DNA from: an uncultured candidate division Zixibacteria bacterium
GTDB taxonomy: Bacteria; Zixibacteria; MSB-5A5; SM1-73
Assembly: GCA_903908285.1 (NCBI GenBank)
Contig: CAIVRH010000033.1
Location: forward strand, 1 to 64,000
Reading direction: 5' to 3'
Length of the DNA: 64,000 bases
Under the pieces are notes generated by a model. It worked only from the letters and a program-made list of their open reading frames with translations, searched no databases and had not been told where the DNA came from. The translations under genes were made by a program, and so were the position numbers. Below, piece by piece: positions 23,737-32,615 of the stretch. Numbering within the stretch: the stretch's first letter is position 1; each line of letters opens with the position of its first letter.

Positions 23737-24636
23737 ATGGTATTCTCCTTTGAGCCAGATTTGGATCTTTCTATTATCATAGTCAACTTTAATGTCAAGG
23801 ATTTACTGAAGAGATGCTTAAAGTCGATTTCCGATTTTCAAACGGCATTGAAATATGAAGTTACGGTGATCGATAATCATTCGGAGGATTTAAGCCAGGA
23901 AATGGTAAAGGGAGATTTCCCGAATGTATGGTTGATAGAGAATCCGGAAAATGCGGGTTTCTCATCTGCCTGCAATCAGGGAATTAAAAGGAGTCGGGGA
24001 CGATACCTTCTTTTTCTAAATCCCGATACCGAATTTACCTCCGGAGGAATAATCGAGATGATCAAGTTCATGGATAACCATCCCGGCGTAGGAGTTTGCG
24101 GTCCCAAGATGATCGGTCCGGATGGGAAGGTTCAATTCTCTGCCAGATCGTTCCCTTCATATCTGACTTCCATCTCGTCGGGTCAATCCATTCTGAACCG
24201 GATATATCCTAAAAATCCATGGTCCGGTAGATATCTTATGAAGGATCTTGATCGTAATCAACAGACCGAGGTGGATTGGGTGTCCGGATCTTGTCTTTTA
24301 ACCAAAAGGGGAGTAGTAGAAAATATCGGACTGTTGGATGAGCGGTTTTTTATGTATGTGGAAGACGTGGATTTTTGCTATCGAGCCAAAAAGGCGGGAT
24401 ATTCGGTTTACTATTTTCCTGATGGGGTGGTGGTTCATCATATCGGCAAAAGCACCCGGAAGAGAAAAACCCAGATGCTGGCAGAGCACCACCGCAGCAT
24501 GTTCCGTTTTTATAGAAAACATTATCCACCCAACATTTTGTGGATGGGAATGGTATTCTTGGGTATCTGGATCAGGCTGTGGTTTGCCATGTGGACTAGT
24601 TTTATTCATAACCAAGTAGAAGAACATGTCACTTAA
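23737..24636 (+). CDS. Family 2 glycosyltransferase (rhamnosyltransferase-like)
   Basis: The reading frame is open from 23680; ATG 23737 is chosen because the conserved core ([20 protein letters not shown]) begins ten residues later, but no start has a convincing ribosome site. GT-A motifs: [40 protein letters not shown] (catalytic acidic pair), [10 protein letters not shown], and [18 protein letters not shown] with the ED-x-D pair typical of WbbL-like rhamnosyltransferases. A hydrophobic stretch near the C-terminus ([18 protein letters not shown]) likely anchors it to the membrane. It closes the glycan cluster and its stop is only eight bases before the accA start. Confidence 0.85.
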   Translation: MVFSFEPDLDLSIIIVNFNVKDLLKRCLKSISDFQTALKYEVTVIDNHSEDLSQEMVKGDFPNVWLIENPENAGFSSACNQGIKRSRGRYLLFLNPDTEFTSGGIIEMIKFMDNHPGVGVCGPKMIGPDGKVQFSARSFPSYLTSISSGQSILNRIYPKNPWSGRYLMKDLDRNQQTEVDWVSGSCLLTKRGVVENIGLLDERFFMYVEDVDFCYRAKKAGYSVYYFPDGVVVHHIGKSTRKRKTQMLAEHHRSMFRFYRKHYPPNILWMGMVFLGIWIRLWFAMWTSFIHNQVEEHVT

Positions 24637-24644
24637 GGATGAGG

Positions 24645-25631
24645 ATGAACGGTCCCATTTTAGATTTCGAAAAGCCGATTTACGAACTGGAAAAAAGAAT
24701 AAACGACCTGAAGGAATTGGCAGATCATCAGGAGGATGATTCTTTGGAGGGTTTGGAGCTTACCCGGGAAATCGCGGCTTTGGAGCAAAAACTCGACCGG
24801 CTGGCTCAAGAGATCTACTCCAAGCTAACGCGGTGGCAAAGAGTGCAGTTGGCCCGGCATCCCCGGCGTCCCTGCACTCTGGATTTTATTTCCCTGATGT
24901 GCACCGATTTCGTGGAACTGCACGGGGACCGGGGTTTTGCAGATGACAAAGCCATGGTGGGCGGATTTGCCAAGATGGATGGTAAACCGGTGATGGTGGT
25001 GGGTCAGCAGAAGGGAAAGGATACCAAGCAGAAACTTTACCGGAACTTCGGCATGACTCATCCGGAAGGCTACCGAAAAGCACTCAGGCTGATGCAGCTG
25101 GCTTCCCGCTTTAATAAACCGGTGGTGGTTTTAGTGGATACGCCGGGAGCCTTCCCCGGTATCGGAGCGGAGGAAAGAGGGCAGGCGGAAGCGATTGCCA
25201 GAAACTTAAGAGAGATGACCCGGCTGGAAGTCCCGGTAATAATAAATATCATCGGAGAGGGAGCCAGCGGCGGAGCATTAGGGATCGGGGTGGGAGATAG
25301 AGTCTTCATGCTGGAAAACGCCTGGTATTCGGTGATCTCTCCGGAAGGATGCGCTGCCATTCTTTGGAGAGACAGTGCCAAGGCACCGGAAGCGGCAGAA
25401 GCTTTAAAGCTTTCCGCTCCCGATCTGATGAGACTCAAGGTGATAGACCAGATCATACCCGAGCCCAACGGCGGTGCACACCGGGACCCCAAAGCCCAGG
25501 CTCAGATTTTGAAAAGGGAGATCCTTTCGGCTTTAAATGAGTTGGAACAATTAAAACCCCACGAGTTGATTGACCAAAGGATAGCGAAATTCAGGGTGAT
25601 GGGAGAGTATGTCGAAAGAGGGAGAGAGTAA
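24645..25631 (+). CDS. accA: Acetyl-CoA carboxylase carboxyltransferase subunit alpha
   Basis: ATG 24645 is preferred because AAGGA lies five bases before it; ATG 24639 two codons earlier is too close. The 328-residue length is standard. Recognisable AccA features: N-terminal [17 protein letters not shown] coiled coil, [33 protein letters not shown], and the crotonase-like core [15 protein letters not shown] plus [16 protein letters not shown] (biotin/CoA site). It transfers the carboxyl group from biotin to acetyl-CoA to give malonyl-CoA for fatty acid synthesis, in a complex with AccD. AccD, AccB and AccC are not in the window. It may be cotranscribed with the glycan cluster. Confidence 0.95.
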   Translation: MNGPILDFEKPIYELEKRINDLKELADHQEDDSLEGLELTREIAALEQKLDRLAQEIYSKLTRWQRVQLARHPRRPCTLDFISLMCTDFVELHGDRGFADDKAMVGGFAKMDGKPVMVVGQQKGKDTKQKLYRNFGMTHPEGYRKALRLMQLASRFNKPVVVLVDTPGAFPGIGAEERGQAEAIARNLREMTRLEVPVIINIIGEGASGGALGIGVGDRVFMLENAWYSVISPEGCAAILWRDSAKAPEAAEALKLSAPDLMRLKVIDQIIPEPNGGAHRDPKAQAQILKREILSALNELEQLKPHELIDQRIAKFRVMGEYVERGRE

Positions 25632-25717
25632 AATACAAATCTTAAAAGTTTAACTTGGATTCATTTAATAAACATTTATAGTTAGAGAATTCTCAGGTGC
25701 GTTGAAAAAATAGAGAT

Positions 25718-25744
25718 TTGGGACGGTTCAAATTCCCGTCCCAA
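25718..25744. other. Hairpin TTGGGACGG-N9-CCGTCCCAA
   Basis: A 9-bp perfect stem with a 9-nt loop lies 87 bases after accA. The loop TTCAAATTC resembles a tRNA T-loop, but the stem and loop sizes do not fit a tRNA and nothing else of a tRNA is present. With the next hairpin (25771-25794) it may end accA transcripts or belong to a structured RNA. Confidence 0.4.
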
Positions 25745-25770
25745 GGAGAGATAATAATTTATCACCCCGG

Positions 25771-25794
25771 GGTATGAGCCATATGGTTCATACC
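25771..25794. other. Hairpin GGTATGAGCC-atat-GGTTCATACC
   Basis: A 10-bp stem with one G-T pair and a 4-nt loop. It follows CCCCGGGG (25765-25772) and the 25718 hairpin. The rest of the 363-bp gap (25632-25994) shows a TTGACA at 25907 without a matching -10. I see no gene in it. Confidence 0.45.
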
Positions 25795-25994
25795 ATAAAG
25801 CAGAGCATTTATGCCAGCGAATTGGATTTTTTAATAGCGTTTCAACCTGCGTATATTCTTTGTATCCTAAAGGATGCGGGAAAAAATTAGTTTATATAAT
25901 CACCGGTTGACATACTCAATTGAACACTACTCTTTCCCGATCCCACCCAAGATTCTTTATGGTGGGGCGGCACTTGAATAGAAGGAGTTATCAG

Positions 25995-26159
25995 ATGATC
26001 GATCCTAAACTGTTGGATATTTTGGCTTGTCCCGCATGTAAAGGAGATTTGGCTTACGATGAGGGAAACCAAAAACTTGTTTGTGAAAAATGTCGATTAA
26101 AATATACCATACAAGACGACATCCCTATAATGTTGGCGGATCAAGCAGAGAAGTTTTAA
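25995..26159 (+). CDS. Trm112-like small zinc-ribbon protein (UPF0434/YcaR type)
   Basis: ATG 25995 follows AAGGAG and gives 54 residues, normal for this family. The protein reads MIDPKLLDILACPACKGDLA, with a second CxxC pair at CEKC (residues 34-37), so four cysteines can hold zinc, and ends with DDIPIMLADQAEKF, the usual Trm112-like finish. In eukaryotes and archaea Trm112 activates methyltransferases that modify tRNA and translation factors; the bacterial small form is largely uncharacterised. It precedes the EIIA-Ntr gene by 43 bases. Confidence 0.88.
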   Translation: MIDPKLLDILACPACKGDLAYDEGNQKLVCEKCRLKYTIQDDIPIMLADQAEKF

Positions 26160-26202
26160 GAAAAGCGTTTAAGGAAAAGAATAAAATAGGAGGAATCGAA
26201 GG

Positions 26203-26655
26203 ATGAAACTGTCGCGATTTTGTGGAGAGGATTTAATAGCTTTTGAGCTTAAGTCCGAGACCAAAGAAGATGTGATCAAGGAACTGGTGGAGTTAGCATC
26301 GAAATCCAAGCTGGTTAAAGATTCCGAGCAGCTTTTAAAGGATATTCTGGATAGAGAGAAATTAGTCACCACCGGGGTGGGCTATGGAGTGGCTTTCCCT
26401 CACGCCAAATCCAAAGCGGTCCGGGGAATAGTTATCGCCTTTGGCCGACCCAAAAAGGAAATCGACTTCGATTCCATGGATAAAAGACCCACCCAGATTT
26501 TCTTTCTGATCGCTGCTCCGGAGGATGTAGGCGGAACTCACTTGACGGTGATGTCCCGGCTCTCTAACCTGATTAAAAACGAAAAAAACAGAGATAAATT
26601 GATAAAAACCAAAAGCCCCAAGGATGTTCTGGAGCTGCTTGATTCTGTGGAGTAG
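26203..26655 (+). CDS. ptsN: PTS EIIA component, nitrogen-regulatory (PtsN/fructose) type
   Basis: The 150-residue single-domain protein starts at ATG 26203 after AGGAGG. The phospho-acceptor is His67 in GVGYGVAFPHAKS. Other family marks are DVIKELVELA near 24, ILDREKLVTTGVG, and IFFLIAAPE, then a HL..MSRLSNLI helix. There is no EIIB or EIIC gene beside it, as usual for PtsN-type regulators that sense metabolism via phosphate from NPr and act on potassium transport, kinases or nitrogen control. It sits immediately before the mre genes; whether it influences them is not shown. Confidence 0.88.
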   Translation: MKLSRFCGEDLIAFELKSETKEDVIKELVELASKSKLVKDSEQLLKDILDREKLVTTGVGYGVAFPHAKSKAVRGIVIAFGRPKKEIDFDSMDKRPTQIFFLIAAPEDVGGTHLTVMSRLSNLIKNEKNRDKLIKTKSPKDVLELLDSVE

Positions 26656-26858
26656 AAAGACCGGGAAAGAGAATGAAACCGGGAAGATGAACCGACTCGG
26701 TCTCCCATCCCGATCTTCCTATTAGTCTTCGGATCAAATCGGTCTTAGGTGTTAAAAAGGCGGATTTGAAATCAGCCAAGATGCTGCAAGCTTGGCATAG
26801 CATCCCTCGCCTGCGATTTGATGGACCATCCATCTGGCGGGGCTTACTACAACTTCCT

Positions 26859-27674
26859 ATGGGTAGAATCGTATTTTGGGCAAATATAAAAAGGGGGAGT
26901 TGGCTTAACATAATAAGCTTTGTCCTGTTGTCGGTTTTGCTCATTATTTTACCGCAGGATTTTGGATCGGATCTATCCGCCTTGATTTTTAAATTCACCT
27001 ACAGCCCCTTTTATTCTTTAATCAATTATATAAAAGAGCTGGAAGGGGTGCGGGATGAGAATCGGAGATTAGAGGAAAAGGTGGTGGAGCTGTCCTTAAG
27101 GAATTCCTGGTTAAACGAACAACAGCTGGAAAACCAGCGCTTGCGAGGGCTTTTGGATTTTCGACAAACCTTGGAATATCGGGTGATTCCGGCAAAGGTA
27201 TGGTCGGTCGAGCCGAACCGGAGATATTTTTCGATTATGATAGATAAGGGATCCGGGGACGGAGTAAGAAGGAACATGCCGGTAGTTAACTTGCATGGAT
27301 TAGTGGGTAAAGTGGTGGATGCATCGTTCTCCAGTGCCGTGGTCCAGTTGATGATCGACCCGAATTTCAGAGCATCGGCTCAGGATGAAAAAACCCGGGT
27401 GTTAGGGATCATAAAGCCATGGTCCGGATTCCACCTGCGGCTGGATAACGTTCCTTTGCAGGAGGAGGCAAATGCCGGAGACCGTGTAGTTACTTCCGGT
27501 TTGGGTGGCATCTTTCCCCCGGGGATTAAAATCGGAGTAATAACTACAGTGGAAAGCGAGGAAGATTCATCCAAGCTGGATAGTTCCTTTGGCATTTTCA
27601 AAATGCTCGAGGTGACACCATACGTCGATTTCAATCGTTTGGAGGAACTTTTCGTTTTAGATACAAAAGGATAG
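26859..27674 (+). CDS. mreC: Rod shape-determining protein MreC
   Basis: ATG 26859 is chosen since MGRIVFWANIKRGSWLNII leads straight into the membrane helix (about 18-35); the open frame extends upstream to a TTG at 26766, with an unlikely leader. The protein is about 271 residues. After the helix comes a coiled coil (ELEGVRDENRRLEEKVVEL), then the periplasmic two beta-barrel domain with VWSVEPNRRYFSIMIDKG..DGV, VVNLHGLVGKVV, and a late DRVVTSGLGGIFPPGIKIG, all classic MreC. It scaffolds the elongasome (MreD, RodA, PBP2), whose genes follow. MreB, normally just upstream, is absent from the window. Confidence 0.92.
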   Translation: MGRIVFWANIKRGSWLNIISFVLLSVLLIILPQDFGSDLSALIFKFTYSPFYSLINYIKELEGVRDENRRLEEKVVELSLRNSWLNEQQLENQRLRGLLDFRQTLEYRVIPAKVWSVEPNRRYFSIMIDKGSGDGVRRNMPVVNLHGLVGKVVDASFSSAVVQLMIDPNFRASAQDEKTRVLGIIKPWSGFHLRLDNVPLQEEANAGDRVVTSGLGGIFPPGIKIGVITTVESEEDSSKLDSSFGIFKMLEVTPYVDFNRLEELFVLDTKG

Positions 27675-27757
27675 GGGATCAGGTTAAGCTGAATTTGCCG
27701 GCTCATTTACCGGTGGGGAATTCATAAGGCAGTATCAAATAAGAAGGTATCAAGATT

Positions 27758-28279
27758 ATGTTGTGGGGAAGCACCATATTTACCAGGCTTTTCTCGGGAC
27801 TGCTTTTAATATTGACACTGATACTATACCAGACTTTTCTCTCAAACGCCATGTCCATCCTGGGGGTGAAGTTCGACCTATCGATTGTTATCCTGGTATA
27901 TATAGCTTTAAGCCGCGGTCCTGTTTCCGGAGTGATCTTTGGTTTTTTAATCGGACTTCTATCAGATATTTTTACCCCGCAAACTTTAGGCTGGGGTGCT
28001 TTGGTCAAGTGTCTGATTGGATTTTGGGTGGGAAGCTTCAAAGATAATCTCTACTTGGATACCATCTACTCCAAAGGAGGGATGATATTTCTGGCCCTGA
28101 TCTTGAATGACCTTCTATATTACATTTTTACGTGTGGCTTGAATAGCTCAACTTTCGAAATATTGATAAATTATTCTTTGCTTTCGGCCTTGTATACTTC
28201 TTTAGTGGGGATGCTGATCCTCCTGGTTTTACAAGGAATCAATCGGAATCGATGGGTGATTGACCGGATGACAATTTGA
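27758..28279 (+). CDS. mreD: Rod shape-determining protein MreD
   Basis: The 173-residue, mostly hydrophobic protein starts at ATG 27758. It has five to six membrane helices and the MreD signature GPVSGVIFGFLIGLLSDIFTP (about 52-72), with the conserved G.L.D. segment. It lies between mreC and the PBP2 gene, the standard order. MreD is an inner-membrane subunit of the cell elongation complex that tunes MreC and PBP2 activation. Confidence 0.9.
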   Translation: MLWGSTIFTRLFSGLLLILTLILYQTFLSNAMSILGVKFDLSIVILVYIALSRGPVSGVIFGFLIGLLSDIFTPQTLGWGALVKCLIGFWVGSFKDNLYLDTIYSKGGMIFLALILNDLLYYIFTCGLNSSTFEILINYSLLSALYTSLVGMLILLVLQGINRNRWVIDRMTI

Positions 28280-28313
28280 GGTGACAACCTTTGGCTGGAG
28301 CTATAAATAAACC

Positions 28314-30245
28314 ATGCTAAATAGAAAATCCTCCCAAAAGTCATTTAGCCTGACGATGAACCTTAAATCGCCTGCCTGGAGCAGTTTCCTCTCAGGATTT
28401 TTCACCAAAGAGAGCCGGGCTAAGATATTATTGGGTTTTCTGGGATTGATCATTTTAATGCTTTTAGTCAGACTATTCTTTTTACAGGTAATAAAAGGCA
28501 CCCATTATAATCAGATGGCTAAAGATAATCAGATTTTGCCCTTGTCCCTGCCGGCACCGAGGGGGGTGGTGAAAGACCGGGATGGAGATATCATCGCCAC
28601 TGATCGTATCTCCTATACGGTTTCTTTAATTCCCTCAGAGATGATGGAGTCTGTACCCAAGAAGAGATCATCGGTCCAGATGAAAGACATAACCACCTTA
28701 GTAGAAAAGATTGCCCTTTGCTTGAACTCGGACCCGGTTACCTTGGAAGAAAAGATAAGTGACAATTGGTCCAAGGCCTACCAACCCATAAAACTCCAGA
28801 AAGATGTGGGGTTTAATACCATCTGCGTTATAGAAGAGCAGAATGAGGACCTGCCCGGATTGATGTATCAGATGGAGCCGACCCGTAAATACCTGGAGGC
28901 AGGCTGGGTGGGACATGTAGTCGGATACATAAGCGAGATTAATAAAGATGAGCTGTCCGATAATTCCTCGGCAGGAATACTTCGTCCCGGAGGGTCCATT
29001 GGAAGAAAGGGAATAGAGAAGCAATATGATGGATTTATCAGAGGTAAAGACGGGATGATCTTTCAGGAGGTGACCGCACGCGGTAAAATTTTAGGTCCTT
29101 TAGAGGAGATCAAACCTGAGCCACCGGTTTGTGGATCAAATGTGATGTTGACCATCGATGCGGATCTTCAGGCTGTCGCAGAATCTGCGCTAACCGAATA
29201 TGCAAGCGCTGCGGTAGTGGCATTGGATCCAAGGAACGGGGAAATCCTATGTTTAGCCAGCAAGCCGGGGCTGGACGCCAACCTCTTTGCCGGTTCCATG
29301 ACTTCCGCCGAATGGAGTTCTATCCGGGATAACCCGTTTCATCCTCTTCTTACCCGTCCGATACAAGCCACCTATCCTCCCGGTTCCACTATGAAACTTC
29401 TTACCGCCGCCATCGCTTTGGAGACGAAATTGGCCGATGTCAATACCACTTTTCGTTCCTGCGGAGGGTCTTTCCAGTTCGGCAACAGATCTTTTGGCTG
29501 CTGGAAGCCAGGGGGGCACGGAAGTTTGGACTTGGAAGGAGCCATCGTTCAATCCTGTGACGTGTATTTTTATCAATTGGGATTAAGAGTGGGACTTAAA
29601 AAATGGAGCGAATATGCCCAGTTATGCGGGTTCGGAAAGAAAACCGGAATTGATCTTCCGGAAGAAGCCCGGGGTTTTATTCCAACTCCGGAGTACTATC
29701 GGAAGAAATTCGGAAAGGGGGATTGGATCAATAACCTGGTCATAAATCTGGCTATTGGACAGGGGGAGATTTTGGTGACGCCCCTTCAACTGGCAGTTTT
29801 TTACGGCGGCCTGGCCACCGATGGAACTTTATACAAACCGCATCTTCTTAAGGAACTGGATTCTCCGGACGGACTGGTTACCGTAACTTTGCCGGAAAAA
29901 ACCGGGCATTTGCCCTTTTCCTATTCCACTCTAAAGACATTGCAAAAAGCCATGATCGGCGTGGTAAACGAACCGGGGGGGACCGGGAATTTGGCCCGCA
30001 TTCCGGATATCACCGTTGCCGGAAAAACCGGTACGGCTCAGAACCCGCAGGGTGAGGCTCACGCCTGGTTCGTGGGTTATGCACCGGCTGAAAATCCCCA
30101 GATAGTAGTGGTGGTCTTGATCGAAAACATGGGGCACGGGGGGACCTTCGGAGCTCCGGTGGCAAAAGCGATCATTGAAAAACATCTGAAGAAAGATCTA
30201 ATGCAGGCTCAGAAGGATAGTACCATGCAACTTAACCATTACTAA
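28314..30245 (+). CDS. mrdA: Penicillin-binding protein 2 (peptidoglycan transpeptidase of the elongasome)
   Basis: The 643-residue protein starts at ATG 28314 after GGAG. It has a short cytoplasmic part, a membrane helix (38-60), a dimerisation/pedestal region (RGVVKDRDGDIIATD; ILRPGGSIGRKGIEKQYD), and the transpeptidase domain with active serine S358 in PPGSTMKL, SCD (about 413) as the second motif, and KTGTAQ (about 562) as the third. It cross-links peptidoglycan during cell elongation together with RodA, encoded 91 bases later. A GCGTAGAA/TTCTACGC inverted repeat (30260-30316) lies in that gap. Confidence 0.93.
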   Translation: MLNRKSSQKSFSLTMNLKSPAWSSFLSGFFTKESRAKILLGFLGLIILMLLVRLFFLQVIKGTHYNQMAKDNQILPLSLPAPRGVVKDRDGDIIATDRISYTVSLIPSEMMESVPKKRSSVQMKDITTLVEKIALCLNSDPVTLEEKISDNWSKAYQPIKLQKDVGFNTICVIEEQNEDLPGLMYQMEPTRKYLEAGWVGHVVGYISEINKDELSDNSSAGILRPGGSIGRKGIEKQYDGFIRGKDGMIFQEVTARGKILGPLEEIKPEPPVCGSNVMLTIDADLQAVAESALTEYASAAVVALDPRNGEILCLASKPGLDANLFAGSMTSAEWSSIRDNPFHPLLTRPIQATYPPGSTMKLLTAAIALETKLADVNTTFRSCGGSFQFGNRSFGCWKPGGHGSLDLEGAIVQSCDVYFYQLGLRVGLKKWSEYAQLCGFGKKTGIDLPEEARGFIPTPEYYRKKFGKGDWINNLVINLAIGQGEILVTPLQLAVFYGGLATDGTLYKPHLLKELDSPDGLVTVTLPEKTGHLPFSYSTLKTLQKAMIGVVNEPGGTGNLARIPDITVAGKTGTAQNPQGEAHAWFVGYAPAENPQIVVVVLIENMGHGGTFGAPVAKAIIEKHLKKDLMQAQKDSTMQLNHY

Positions 30246-30259
30246 ACGGATATTTTACG

Positions 30260-30316
30260 GCGTAGAAATTTCCTGAGTCGAACTTAACCCCGGATTAACC
30301 CGGACATATTCTACGC
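30260..30316. other. Inverted repeat between mrdA and rodA
   Basis: GCGTAGAA (30260-30267) and TTCTACGC (30309-30316) pair over a 41-nt loop that itself holds CCCCGG/CCGG pieces. No poly-T follows, so it is probably not a terminator; perhaps an mRNA-stabilising or palindromic repeat. Confidence 0.35.
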
Positions 30317-30336
30317 TAAAAATACGATCGAAAACC

Positions 30337-31560
30337 ATGTTAAAGTTTCATGCCAAAGGATTTGACTTTACGCTTTTCGCCATTGCTTTGATTTTATCTT
30401 TAATCGGCGTGGTGTTGATTTATAGCGCTAAATATCACAGCGATAATCCGGCGGAAAGGGGAATTTATTTCAAGCAGATTATCTGGATCCTTCTGAGCAT
30501 GGTGGTTTGTGGTCTTATATTTTTTGTTCCTCTGCGATTCTACGAGGTTTTTTCGTACCTGCTATATTTTCTTTCCCTGCTGGCTTTGATAATAATATTG
30601 ATGGTCGGCTCAACCAGAATGGGAGCAGCCCGCTGGATTTCTGTAGCCGGGTTCAATATCCAGCCTTCTGAATTTGCCAAGATAGCCGTCATATTCCCGT
30701 TGGCACGTTATCTGACCTATTCCAAACGATCCATTTATAATATAAAATGGCTGATCAGCGTGTTAGCTATTGTGCTTCTCCCTGCACTTCTGGTTTTAAA
30801 GCAACCCGATTTGGGTACTTCCCTGGTTTTCTTTTCCGTTTTGATCTCCATGCTTTTCTGGGCAGGGGTACCGCTTTTCTATTTATTTCTGATAGTCTCA
30901 CCCGTCATAAGCCTGATTTGTGCTTTTCACTGGATTTCCTGGGCAATATTTTTCTTACTTCTGATTACCCTGCTTTATCGGGTCAAACCCAATTTCATCT
31001 TTACGGTGGGTTTTGTTTTGCTCAACTTGATCTTCGGCATGACCACTCCCTTAGTCTGGAATAAACTTCACGACTACCAAAAACAACGCATCCTGGTCTT
31101 TTTGGATCCGGGGAGAGATCCACAGGGGGCCGGTTACCAGATCATCCAATCCAAGGTGGCGATCGGTTCCGGCGGTTTTTTGGGCAAAGGATATTTGGAG
31201 GGGAGTCAAACCAAATTGGCTTTTCTTCCGCATCAGCATACCGACTTTGTCTTTTCGGTATTGGGTGAGGAATTCGGACTGGTGGGTGGATTGATATTAT
31301 TGGGTCTTTTTGCCGTTCTGATAGCTAAGGGGATTATGATTGCTCAAAAAGCCCGAAACACCTTCGCCAGCAATGTCGCTTTGGGATTGGTTGCCATACT
31401 GGGATTCCAGATGCTGGTTAATATCGGTATGTCTCTGGGGGTAATGCCGGTCACCGGACTTCCCCTTCCGTTTGTCAGTTATGGAGGTTCCTCCATGTTA
31501 TCCAGCTGGATAATTGTGGGAATCCTCCTGTCCATTAATTCGAGATGGTTTGATTATTGA
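30337..31560 (+). CDS. rodA: Rod shape-determining protein RodA (SEDS glycosyltransferase)
   Basis: The 407-residue protein with about ten membrane helices starts at ATG 30337. SEDS marks: GAARWISVAGFNIQPSEFAK (about 92-111), LKQPDLGTSLVF (catalytic region Asp), the long periplasmic loop DPGRDPQGAGYQIIQSKVAIGSGG, HTDFVFSVLGEE (about 303), and the end block PVTGLPLPFVSYGGSSML. It polymerises lipid II into glycan strands in complex with PBP2. Gene order mreC-mreD-mrdA-rodA is the classical elongation operon. Confidence 0.94.
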   Translation: MLKFHAKGFDFTLFAIALILSLIGVVLIYSAKYHSDNPAERGIYFKQIIWILLSMVVCGLIFFVPLRFYEVFSYLLYFLSLLALIIILMVGSTRMGAARWISVAGFNIQPSEFAKIAVIFPLARYLTYSKRSIYNIKWLISVLAIVLLPALLVLKQPDLGTSLVFFSVLISMLFWAGVPLFYLFLIVSPVISLICAFHWISWAIFFLLLITLLYRVKPNFIFTVGFVLLNLIFGMTTPLVWNKLHDYQKQRILVFLDPGRDPQGAGYQIIQSKVAIGSGGFLGKGYLEGSQTKLAFLPHQHTDFVFSVLGEEFGLVGGLILLGLFAVLIAKGIMIAQKARNTFASNVALGLVAILGFQMLVNIGMSLGVMPVTGLPLPFVSYGGSSMLSSWIIVGILLSINSRWFDY

Positions 31561-31689
31561 TATAGAACAAAAAAAAGATAAGACCAATGACAAATGACGG
31601 ATGACGAATTTAGAATTATCCGGAAGACTAATTCTTGATTAATCAAATATAATTTTGATTTTTTCACTTTACCCTTTAAATTGTTTCTC

Positions 31690-32493
31690 ATGCATCCTGT
31701 TTTGATTCAAATCGGACGAATAGCCGTAAGAACGTACGGATTCCTTCTAGCGGTGGCTTTTCTTCTGGGCATCTGGGTTACGGCTAAAAGAGCAAAAAAA
31801 GACGGGATAGGCGCTCATTGGCTTCCGGACTTAGCTTTAATCATTCTAATTTCCTCTTTGGCGGGGGCAAGATTCTTCTATGTCATTTTTCACTTGGATG
31901 AATTTAAAGGTCACATCTGGGATATGGTCAGTCCGGTTCAAAGCACCGGGGAGATAGGCATCGGGGGTCTCTCCATGTTTGGGGGCTTGATCCTGGCAAT
32001 CATCTGCAGTTTGATTTATATATATAAAAAGAAACTGGATGTATGGAGAATTGCCGATATAGTCGCTCCATCCACCATGCTGGGATTGGGAATTGCCCGG
32101 ATCGGCTGCTTCTTGAACGGCTGCTGTTTTGGTCAACCTACTTCTTGTTCTCTGGGGATTATTTTCCCCCCAGATTCACCCGCAGGATATTTTTTCCCCG
32201 ATACTGCACTATTCCCCATTCAGCTGGTTGCTTCTTTGAAGGGTTTTTTGATATTCGGAATTTTGCTGGTATTAGAACGGTACAAGCGTTTCCACGGTTT
32301 CACTTTTTGGAGCATGCTGGCTTTATATTCAGTCGGAAGGTTCACCATCGATTTCTTCCGGTACTATGAGAATAGCATGATCTTTACCAGAGTCGGCAGT
32401 ATCCCCATTTCCGTCAATCAGGCGTTGACGGTTTTACTCTTTGCCCTTTCAGTTTTCATGTGGAATTATCTTAGGATAAAAAAAAGAGCATAG
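31690..32493 (+). CDS. lgt: Prolipoprotein diacylglyceryl transferase
   Basis: ATG 31690 is preferred over the in-frame TTG 31681. The 267-residue, seven-helix protein has the Lgt order: IGRIAVRTYGFLLAVAF (the Y-G motif), LAGARFFYVIFH, GGLSMFGGLI, and the signature RIGCFLNGCCFGQPT (about 139-153) with the essential Arg and Asn; the Cys-rich variant occurs in many non-gammaproteobacterial Lgt. It attaches diacylglycerol to lipoprotein precursors, the first step of lipoprotein maturation in the inner membrane. The 129-bp gap upstream shows no clear promoter. Confidence 0.93.
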   Translation: MHPVLIQIGRIAVRTYGFLLAVAFLLGIWVTAKRAKKDGIGAHWLPDLALIILISSLAGARFFYVIFHLDEFKGHIWDMVSPVQSTGEIGIGGLSMFGGLILAIICSLIYIYKKKLDVWRIADIVAPSTMLGLGIARIGCFLNGCCFGQPTSCSLGIIFPPDSPAGYFFPDTALFPIQLVASLKGFLIFGILLVLERYKRFHGFTFWSMLALYSVGRFTIDFFRYYENSMIFTRVGSIPISVNQALTVLLFALSVFMWNYLRIKKRA

Positions 32494-32615
32494 AGTTCTT
32501 AGTTTGGAGTATAGAGTTGGGAGTTTAGAGGGGAGGAGGGCCGGATCGAAACAATTTTGACTTTTTGAATTGCGATTTTTCATTTTGATCTTCTAACTTT
32601 TATTTTCCATTACTT

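Noticed and set aside
25718-25744. tRNA T-arm-like sequence GGTTCAAATTCC
   Set aside because: The loop is 9 nt and no acceptor, D-arm or anticodon arm can be built around it.
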